In this document: piece after piece, positions 25,958 to 32,631 of the stretch | Layout: each line of letters starts with the position of its first letter | Numbering within the stretch: the stretch's first letter is position 1 | Position numbers and translations under genes: made by a program | The notes under the pieces: generated by a model | Seen by the model: only the letters and a program-made list of their open reading frames with translations | Told to the model about the DNA's origin: nothing | Databases searched by the model: none | NCBI GenBank assembly: GCA_947447465.1 | Contig: CANFKE010000001.1 | Coordinates: 1 to 64,000 of the forward strand | Origin: Chitinophagaceae bacterium | GTDB taxonomy: Bacteria > Bacteroidota > Bacteroidia > Chitinophagales > Chitinophagaceae | DNA: 64,000 nucleotides | Direction of reading: 5' to 3'

Positions 25958-26986
25958 ATGAAAAAAGTATTAGTAACAGGAATTACAGGGTTTGTAGGAC
26001 AGCATTGCGCTGCCGAATTATTAAAACGTGGTTATTCCGTAAGAGGTTCGGTCAGAAGCTTGTCTAAAACAGAAGATGTAGTAAATGGTATTAAAAAAGA
26101 AATTGACACCAAAGGCAATTTGGAGTTTTGCGAACTTGACCTAATGAAAGATGCAGGTTGGGATAACGCAATGGAGGGTTGCGATTATGTCTTGCATATT
26201 GCATCACCTTTTGTTGTTAAAGTACCCAAAGATGAAAATGAATTAATAAAACCAGCTGTTGAAGGTACATTAAGAGCATTGAAAGCCGCAAAAAAAGCTG
26301 GAGTAAAAAGAGTAGTGCTTACATCCTCTACAGTTGCTATGCACGGAGGACAAAAAGGTTTAATTAAAATAGATCAAGACAGTTGGACGAACGTAGATGC
26401 CAAAAATGTAACTGCTTATTTCAAAAGTAAAACACTTGCAGAAAAAAGAGCATGGGATTTCATAAAAAAGCAGACGGGTAATAATATTTTAGAGTTGGTA
26501 GTTATTAATCCCGGACCTATTTACGGACCAACACTGACAGGAAATTTAGCTACGGAAGCAATGGATTTCTTCAAAAAATTAATTACCGGGCAAGTTCCGA
26601 TGTTACCCCACGCCAATTCAGTAATGTCCGATGTAAGAGATGTAGCAACTATCCATGTAGCAGCCTTAGAAAATGAAAAAGCCAACGGCAAGCGCTTCAT
26701 TGTAACTTCTGAAAAGCCACATGCAATAAAAGAAATAGGAACAATTTTAAGATCAAAGGGATATGATAAAGTGAGCACCAGATTGGCTCCGACCTTTTTG
26801 CTAAAATTTATTGCCAATTTTAATGATGAAATGAAAGGAATGTTGCCGTTTGTAGGCAATACTATTGAAGCTGACATAGATGATACTATGAAAACATTTA
26901 ATTGGAAACCAATTCCCTTTGAAACAACAGTTTTGGACACTGCTAAATCAGTGGAAGCATCTCTTAAGAAGTACGGAGTTCAATAG
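25958..26986 (+). CDS. NAD(P)-dependent extended SDR (dihydroflavonol-4-reductase-like)
   Basis: 342 aa. Rossmann motif VLVTGITGFVGQHCA (TGxxGxxG) at the N-terminus, a VLHIASP segment, serine-rich TSSTVAM and catalytic YFKSKTLAEK (YxxxK), followed by VVINPGPIYGP. This is the pattern of dihydroflavonol-4-reductase/cinnamoyl-CoA reductase-like extended SDRs, which reduce ketones or aldehydes. Placed behind DUF1330 and HxlR it could be a detoxifying reductase. It is AT-rich and lysine-rich compared with the surrounding genes, compatible with acquisition from another lineage. Substrate unknown. Confidence 0.88.
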   Translation: MKKVLVTGITGFVGQHCAAELLKRGYSVRGSVRSLSKTEDVVNGIKKEIDTKGNLEFCELDLMKDAGWDNAMEGCDYVLHIASPFVVKVPKDENELIKPAVEGTLRALKAAKKAGVKRVVLTSSTVAMHGGQKGLIKIDQDSWTNVDAKNVTAYFKSKTLAEKRAWDFIKKQTGNNILELVVINPGPIYGPTLTGNLATEAMDFFKKLITGQVPMLPHANSVMSDVRDVATIHVAALENEKANGKRFIVTSEKPHAIKEIGTILRSKGYDKVSTRLAPTFLLKFIANFNDEMKGMLPFVGNTIEADIDDTMKTFNWKPIPFETTVLDTAKSVEASLKKYGVQ

Positions 26987-27046
26987 TCTTTAAAACGGTC
27001 CATAAAATGGAAGAAGCGAAACAAGGACGACGAAGGAGTAGTAGCA

Positions 27047-27090
27047 TAAAAAGAGCCTGACTTTTAACAGTCAGGCTCTCAAATTTTTAT
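27047..27090. terminator. Hairpin terminator after SDR gene
   Basis: Stem GAGCCTGACT/AGTCAGGCTC, A-run upstream and a weaker T-stretch (TTTTTATC) after a short gap. Confidence 0.6.
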
Positions 27091-27153
27091 CAGATATGAC
27101 GAAAGCGAACTTGAAAAACCGCCACCTATTCCGCCACCTCATAGGGAAAATAA

Positions 27154-27183
27154 CAAAAGACCCGCTCTAGGAGCGGGTCTTTG
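27154..27183 (-). terminator. Terminator of tRNA-Asp
   Basis: Minus strand: stem AAGACCCGCTC/GAGCGGGTCTT then TTGTTATTTTCC directly behind the tRNA 3' end. Confidence 0.75.
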
Positions 27184-27257
27184 CGGACTGGACGGGACTC
27201 GAACCCGCGACCTCCGCCGTGACAGGGCGGCATTCTAACCAACTGAACTACCAATCC
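27184..27257 (-). tRNA. tRNA-Asp (GTC)
   Basis: Minus-strand cloverleaf of 74 nt: acceptor GGATTGG/CCAGTCC (one G-U pair) with discriminator G, D-arm GTTCAGTTGGTTAGAAT, anticodon arm CCGCC-CTGTCAC-GGCGG with anticodon GTC, T-arm CGGGTTCGAGTCCCG. CCA is not encoded. A strong hairpin follows. A duplicate of its 5' half lies upstream at 27334-27371. Confidence 0.93.
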
Positions 27258-27333
27258 AAAGTAGTTGTCTATAATCTATATAAAAAGAACTATCAATCTC
27301 GTTTCTCTAACCCGTCCCAACCTATGGTCGGGA

Positions 27334-27371
27334 TGACAGGGCGGCATTCTAACCAACTGAACTACCAATCC
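27334..27371 (-). repeat. Partial tRNA-Asp duplicate (5' half)
   Basis: 38 bp identical to 27220-27257, that is tRNA-Asp from its 5' end through the anticodon (GGATTGGTAGTTCAGTTGGT...). The continuation is unrelated, so it is a truncated copy 114 bp upstream of the intact tRNA. Confidence 0.85.
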
Positions 27372-27589
27372 TTTTGTTCAATTCCCCTCAACGGGAGTGC
27401 AAAGATAAGCACTTTTCTGACTTAGACAAATATTTATCCCAAAATCAGCAAATTTTTCTAAAATTCCTGGTGCATATTATTTCTCACATTTCGCTATGTG
27501 CTTTTGGGTAAAGTACACCGTATGAACACGCCGGCATCTATTACGTTTACAGATCCGCATAAATAATAATAGCACCGGGAGCTTACGCG

Positions 27590-28165
27590 TCAATAGAGTT
27601 TTATGTTCAGGGTGTCTATATATTTTGTGCTGTCGGTCTTCGTCAACTCTATAATAAATGTTCTGCTACCTAAAAGTTCAGGTTGATACAGCAACGTAAA
27701 ATATCTTGTCTCCTTGAAGCTATCTGCATCATTCCTTTTCTGGTGAAAGTTAAAATCGGGCCAGATAAAATTGTTGCCCGACAATGGATATACCTTATAC
27801 TCCGGAGAGGTGAACAGCACATTAAAGCGGTCGTTAAGCGACGAATATGCAGGATGGGTAGAGTCAAAATCGGTCAAAGAATAGATATTCATCGCTTCTA
27901 TTCTGCTTTGGGTGCTGAAAACATCTTCATACACATCATCAAAACCATCATCATGCCCGGTAAGTAGTGCAGAGCACGTACACTTTATGGCGTAGGATAA
28001 TGAACGAACAGAATCTGATGTAAGCGATACCGGCGGCACTCCCGATTTGTCTGCATTGCTATAAGTAGCCCCAATTATCTCATAAGTATATTTCCTTGCC
28101 TTGGTACAAGCCATCAACAACATGCAGATCAGAACAACGAAAATGAACGGATGACGTAGATTCAT
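27590..28165 (-). CDS. Putative lipoprotein, function unknown
   Basis: About 191 aa from ATG 28165. Signal with lipobox: FIFVVLICMLLMACTKARKY (LMAC), so it should be lipidated and sent to the outer membrane. The mature part is soluble, with no repeated motifs; SDSVRSLSYAIKC and RYFTLLYQPELLGSRTFIIE recall small Bacteroidota lipoproteins of the DUF5034 type, which I suggest only tentatively. The ORF track's longer N-terminus (to 28225) would bury the lipobox and is rejected. Single gene downstream of the tRNA region. Confidence 0.72.
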   Translation of the reverse strand: MNLRHPFIFVVLICMLLMACTKARKYTYEIIGATYSNADKSGVPPVSLTSDSVRSLSYAIKCTCSALLTGHDDGFDDVYEDVFSTQSRIEAMNIYSLTDFDSTHPAYSSLNDRFNVLFTSPEYKVYPLSGNNFIWPDFNFHQKRNDADSFKETRYFTLLYQPELLGSRTFIIELTKTDSTKYIDTLNIKLY

Positions 28166-28379
28166 AAGATTATTTGCGCAGTTAAACTTACAATTAGTAA
28201 GTCGCATTTTATGTGCCATATTCAATTACTGCCTATGCGTACTGATTTTGGAATTATTCAAATATAGAATTGATCGCACACCAATAGCGCTCCATTCCTT
28301 TATGACGATCATCATTTTATTAACTGACTTTGATTGTCTAACAGGCCTTCTTGCTGAAGTAATTTTATAGAAAAACAGC

Positions 28380-28931
28380 ATGAGATATCTTTTGTTAGTA
28401 TTCGTTGCCATTGCTTCTTTCAATACCGCATTTGCAAAGAAAAACAAGTTCGCTTCTCAACAAGAAGCAGTAAGCGTAATACAAGCCACCACTGCGCGCT
28501 ATTGGGAAAAACTGGATATAAAAGACAACAAAGAGAATGTGGTCAAAGTGACCCTGCAAGATGGCAAACTTATTTTTACCCAAACAGCCACTTATGTTCG
28601 CCCTGCTACCATAGGCCGCGAAACATTTACCGAAACAAAAATAGTAACAGTAGAAGTAGATCTGACCAAAGCAGCCGTTTCTCCTACCGTTAGCAATTAT
28701 ACATTTCTTGAACAATCCAAAAACGCTATTCATCAAGTAGTGGCATGGAACAAATCTGCGCTCGACAATAGCAATACCTTCATCGGCATGTACACCATTC
28801 CGCTCGACTATCCTGCACTTATCAAGAACGGAGCAGAACTGGAAAGAATGAAAGATGCCGTTCGATACCTCAGCAAGATATATCTGCCTAAACCGGTCAA
28901 CAAAAAATTCTCGTTGAGGGTGGGTCACTAA
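28380..28931 (+). CDS. Small exported protein, function unknown
   Basis: 183 aa. A clear signal peptide (MRYLLLVFVAIASFNTAFAK, cut after AFA) precedes a soluble domain of about 160 residues with alternating charged and hydrophobic strands (NVVKVTLQDGKLIFTQTATY) and a C-terminal helix (ELERMKDAVRYLSKIYL). No cysteine, no sorting domain. Periplasmic location is likely. I do not recognise the family. It lies 114 bp ahead of the phospholipase D gene on the same strand and may be an unrelated unit. Confidence 0.65.
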   Translation: MRYLLLVFVAIASFNTAFAKKNKFASQQEAVSVIQATTARYWEKLDIKDNKENVVKVTLQDGKLIFTQTATYVRPATIGRETFTETKIVTVEVDLTKAAVSPTVSNYTFLEQSKNAIHQVVAWNKSALDNSNTFIGMYTIPLDYPALIKNGAELERMKDAVRYLSKIYLPKPVNKKFSLRVGH

Positions 28932-29045
28932 TGTAACATCCTTAAAACACCACACTCTTTCTGTGTTGAAAATATATTGTGTTAACTTTAAGGCGTAAAA
29001 TCCAAAGGGCAATTATATTTATCAAATCCACTACAAACAGAAGGG

Positions 29046-31586
29046 ATGCAAACACGTACAGTAAAAGCAAAATTGTTATTGACAATTGCGGTAGCGCTAT
29101 TCTCGGTCATTAACATTGGCTATAGCCAGATCATTCCCAATTGCGGCAATAAGATCGCTATCTACTTCAACCAGCCTGTTGATAACAGCGTATCTACAGG
29201 TGTCAATGCTGCATACCTCAATAACTCATTTGCCGATACTATTGTTGCGTATATCAACCGCGCCAAGTATTCTATAGATATTGCGCAGTACGACTACAAC
29301 CAGAGTGGTAGTTATGCCAATATTGCTACTGCAATTAATAATGCCTACCTCAGCGGTAAAAAGGTACGTTGGATCTATGACAGCAGCCAGGTAAATACCG
29401 GTCTGGCATTACTTAATCCCGGCATCCACACGCTGGGCAGCCCTACTACTGCGGCTTATGGCATCATGCACCACAAGTTCATCGTCATAGACGCCAACTC
29501 TTCCAACCCCAACGATGCTATTGTCAGCACAGGTTCCGAAGACTGGGGTGTTACTCAGTTCAATCTGGCACCTAATAACCTCCTTTTTCTGCAAGACTCC
29601 GCTCTTGCTCACGCTTACCTGCATCAGTTCAATATGATGTGGGGAGACACCGGTGCCACACCTAATACCGCTACCTCTAAGTTCGGACCATTCAAAACTG
29701 ACCTCGGCCAGCATATCTTTCATATCGATGGTAAGTTGATAGAATTATACTTCAGCCCATCCGATGCTACCAATACACACATACTTTCTACTATCAATTC
29801 TGCAAATACTGATCTCTACTTCGGCGTATTCACATTTACCGTTGCTGCCGATGCCAATGCCATTGTTGCACGCCAGACCGCAGGCGTTTATACCGCAGGC
29901 ATTGTTGACCAGAACAGCAATACAAGTGCAGCATATCCTATACTTACATCCGGACTGGGCACCAACCTCAAAACCTACGTAGGCAGTGGTGCATTAGTTT
30001 ACCACAACAAAATGCTCATCGTTGACCCGTCCAATGCCTGCTCCGACCCTACAGTACTTACAGGCTCACACAACTGGTCCACTTCAGCCAACACAAAGAA
30101 CGATGAGAACACCCTCATCATTCACAACGATACCGTAGCCAATGTTTATTATCAGTCTTTCAAGGCCAACTTCACTTCATTAGGCGGCACACTCAATACC
30201 ATTGCTCCTTGCACTACCACTACCTGTGGTATTCCTTCAGGCTTGTACGCCACCTCAGTTACTTCCACTACCGCATTGCTCAACTGGAGCCCCGTTTCAG
30301 GTGCTATCTCTTATGCAGTGCAGTACAGGGTTGTTGGTGCTTCCGTTTGGGATACCCTTACCGCCTTCACAGACTCTGTTTCAATTTCAGGTCTTACACC
30401 TACTACCAATTACGAGTTTCAGGTGGCTACCCGTTGTTCCGCTAGCACCAGTGCCTATGCAGGATCTGCTATATTCACTACGCTCGCTATTCCTTGCAGC
30501 ACACCGGTCGGACTCAATACCATTGCTACATCCACTACTTCGGCCACCATCGGCTGGTCTCCAGTTAGCGGATCCGCTCTTTACTATATCAACTACAGAC
30601 CTTCCGGCACCTCCCCATGGACCGCTACCACTTCATCTATGAACTCCATTACTATTGCCGGACTCCTCAGCGGTACCGTATATGAATATGAAGTAGCGGC
30701 TGATTGCTCCGGCACTCCGGGCACATACAGCAACATGGATTCTTTCGCTACAGTTTCTGCATCATGTGGCATTCCTACATCTCCCGCAGTATCAAATATC
30801 ACCAACTCTTCCGCTATACTTAGTTGGAGTGCTGTCGGATCTGCTGCAGCATATATCGTTAATTACAGGGTGTTAAGTACCGCTATCTGGACAATTGATA
30901 CTGTATTATCTAATGCCGATACACTTACAGCACTTACACCCGGCACCTTATATGAGTTCAGAGTCAGCACGCTGTGTATAGGTATTACCAGCGCATTCAC
31001 AGGCTCATCCATATTTACCACCCTCAGCAGCACCTGCCCGGTACCCGTAGCACTTACCGCAGCATCAGTATCCGCTACTGCAGCCCAGCTTACATGGTCG
31101 CCGATCACAGGAGCTGCTTCTTACGATGTTCGCTACAGAAAAACAGGCACTACTCCTTGGCAATACACCACATCTGCTTCTGCTTCTGTCATCATCTCAT
31201 CATTGTCGCCATCTACCTTCTACGAATTTCAGGTACAGGCACGCTGCACCACTCCCGATACAAGCGGCTATGCCGGTGCGGTCACCTTCAAGACCAGTGG
31301 AACAGCTGGCATACTCTCTGCTTCCCTCGAACAAAACACTTTTTCTATCGACCCTAACCCTACCGCATCCGGCAACATACACCTCAGTTTCCAGCTCAAT
31401 GCTCAGGATGCTGTAAGTATTGTTGTCTATGACATTATGGGCCGCGCAGTACAAACAGTTGCAAGCAACGAACAGAAACAACCCGGCAACCTCAATTACG
31501 CCATAGCACTCGATACTCCGGGCGTATATCTCATCAAGCTCACCGTTGGCAATACAAGCATTGTGAAAAGAGCGGTGAGATTATAA
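29046..31586 (+). CDS. Secreted phospholipase D-like nuclease/lipase with four fibronectin III domains and T9SS domain
   Basis: 846 aa. Signal peptide (AKLLLTIAVALFSVINIGYSQ). Two phospholipase D half-domains: first HKD motif HHKFIVID at about residue 140, followed by STGSEDW, second YHNKMLIVDP at about 318, followed by LTGSHNW. Both HxKxxxxD motifs and the downstream G(S)xxW are intact, so a phosphodiesterase acting on phospholipids or nucleic acids is predicted. Four fibronectin type III domains of about 90 residues follow (about 395-755), each opening with a CGIPSGL-like phrase. The end is a T9SS type A domain (SIDPNPTASGNIHLSF). The FnIII part would give binding or spacing on the surface. 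Closed by a strong terminator. Confidence 0.9.
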   Translation: MQTRTVKAKLLLTIAVALFSVINIGYSQIIPNCGNKIAIYFNQPVDNSVSTGVNAAYLNNSFADTIVAYINRAKYSIDIAQYDYNQSGSYANIATAINNAYLSGKKVRWIYDSSQVNTGLALLNPGIHTLGSPTTAAYGIMHHKFIVIDANSSNPNDAIVSTGSEDWGVTQFNLAPNNLLFLQDSALAHAYLHQFNMMWGDTGATPNTATSKFGPFKTDLGQHIFHIDGKLIELYFSPSDATNTHILSTINSANTDLYFGVFTFTVAADANAIVARQTAGVYTAGIVDQNSNTSAAYPILTSGLGTNLKTYVGSGALVYHNKMLIVDPSNACSDPTVLTGSHNWSTSANTKNDENTLIIHNDTVANVYYQSFKANFTSLGGTLNTIAPCTTTTCGIPSGLYATSVTSTTALLNWSPVSGAISYAVQYRVVGASVWDTLTAFTDSVSISGLTPTTNYEFQVATRCSASTSAYAGSAIFTTLAIPCSTPVGLNTIATSTTSATIGWSPVSGSALYYINYRPSGTSPWTATTSSMNSITIAGLLSGTVYEYEVAADCSGTPGTYSNMDSFATVSASCGIPTSPAVSNITNSSAILSWSAVGSAAAYIVNYRVLSTAIWTIDTVLSNADTLTALTPGTLYEFRVSTLCIGITSAFTGSSIFTTLSSTCPVPVALTAASVSATAAQLTWSPITGAASYDVRYRKTGTTPWQYTTSASASVIISSLSPSTFYEFQVQARCTTPDTSGYAGAVTFKTSGTAGILSASLEQNTFSIDPNPTASGNIHLSFQLNAQDAVSIVVYDIMGRAVQTVASNEQKQPGNLNYAIALDTPGVYLIKLTVGNTSIVKRAVRL

Positions 31587-31608
31587 GAATAGAAAATAAT
31601 TTACCTCA

Positions 31609-31642
31609 AGCGTTCAGTTATCAAAACTGAACGCTTTTTTTA
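31609..31642 (+). terminator. Terminator of phospholipase D gene
   Basis: Stem AGCGTTCAGTT/AACTGAACGCT followed by seven T, 22 bp behind the stop codon. Confidence 0.88.
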
Positions 31643-31699
31643 TGGAATAGAATGACCTCTTTACCAATATCAGCTCAGGGTCAGTTGTATGATTACCAA

Positions 31700-31796
31700 T
31701 TCAGATGGCTACTCAACAAAAACATATCCACAAAGATCACCCCTCTGAAGGCCTTGCCCACAAAGCCTTTCAGCCGATTCTGCCTTCACTTTTGTT
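31700..31796. repeat. Degraded copy A of an intergenic repeat
   Basis: Shares the core CTGAAGGCCTTGCCCACAAA and the end CTGCC(TT)CACTTTTG with copies B and C, but lacks the GTGGAAG tandem words at its left end. Confidence 0.45.
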
Positions 31797-32040
31797 GATA
31801 TCTTTATTTCACCAAGTCATATTCCCGTATTAATTTACACTCGTTTTTGTACAGATCTGTGATCATGCCTATCACTTTATCAGGAGGATCATAGCCTGTC
31901 CCGCCCATGCGGGCGTGCAGACAAACACAGCTCATTGACTTATAGACCTTATCAAACTGTTCCTACCGAACCCTGTCGCGAGGAGTTCAGCGTAGTGCTC
32001 TCGAGACGACAAAAATAAACGAGTCTCCTGATTCGAAGAA

Positions 32041-32190
32041 AAAAAGTGGAAGAAAACCGGAAAAAAGTGGAAGAAAGTGGAAGTTTTTGGAAATTTGTTA
32101 AAATGACCTCAAACCCTTACCCACAAGGCATTTCCACCGAAACGCACTCCACAAAACTTCCGTAAACAAGAAAAAACTTCTACTTTTCAA
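32041..32190. repeat. Intergenic repeat copy B
   Basis: Left end has tandem GTGGAAG words; core TTTGTTAAAATGACCTCAAA then CCCTTACCCACAAGGCATTTC; right end AAAAACTTCTACTTTT is the reverse complement of the left end, forming a terminal inverted repeat of about 15 bp. Confidence 0.65.
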
Positions 32191-32285
32191 ATACCATAAA
32201 ACAGTCAACTTTTTTAAGGACTATACACATCGGGAATCATAGCCTATCATTTAATCAGCGTAATCCCGGTTCAGACATCACCCGA

Positions 32286-32440
32286 CAAAAAAGTGGCAAT
32301 AAAAGTGGAAGAATGTGGCAAAAAGTGGCAGAAAGTAGCAGTTTGTTAAAATGCGCTGAAACCCTTATCCATAAAGCCATTCACTCACAAAACACGGCAC
32401 AGAACTGCCGGAAAAATTAAAAACTGCCACTTTTCATTTT
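32286..32440. repeat. Intergenic repeat copy C
   Basis: Same plan as copy B, offset about 248 bp: tandem GTGGCAA/GTGGCAG words, core TTTGTTAAAATGCGCTGAAA then CCCTTATCCATAAAGCCATTC, right end AAAAACTGCCACTTTT. Relative to copy B the left word changed GGAAG to GGCAG and the right word CTTC to CTGCC, so the ends still pair. Confidence 0.65.
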
Positions 32441-32465
32441 ACACACTATCCAACACATCAAAACC

Positions 32466-32503
32466 AAATAAAAAAGGGTCACGCATATTCCGCGCAACCC
32501 TCT
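32466..32503 (-). terminator. Probable terminator of choice-of-anchor L gene
   Basis: Minus strand: imperfect stem GGGTTGCGC/GCGTGACCC followed by TTTTTTATTTGG, about 130 bp after the stop codon. Confidence 0.6.
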
Positions 32504-32631
32504 TGCTATATTATTGTTTGTCTTATAGACACATGTCATTGCCCCGTAGGTGGCATAAGGTGGGTAGCTACAAAACACCGCTACACAAACGCGAGCCGTA
32601 GGTTCGCAGCCAACTGTAACTAAGTGGCCAA

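Larger units (their letters stand above)
31587..32631. other. 1045-bp non-coding region with diverged repeats
   Basis: Contains the terminator of the phospholipase gene, three related repeat blocks (31700-31796, 32041-32190, 32286-32440), a small CCCGC-ccat-GCGGG hairpin at about 31900 and the terminator of the choice-of-anchor L gene. Short open frames that start inside the GTGGAAG repeats look spurious; no protein-coding gene is evident. Confidence 0.7.

Noticed and set aside
32041-32440. Short frames starting at GTG in the GTGGAAG/GTGGCAG repeats
   Set aside because: Parallel short frames in two repeat copies, but of different sequence and with early stops; better explained by the repeat itself.
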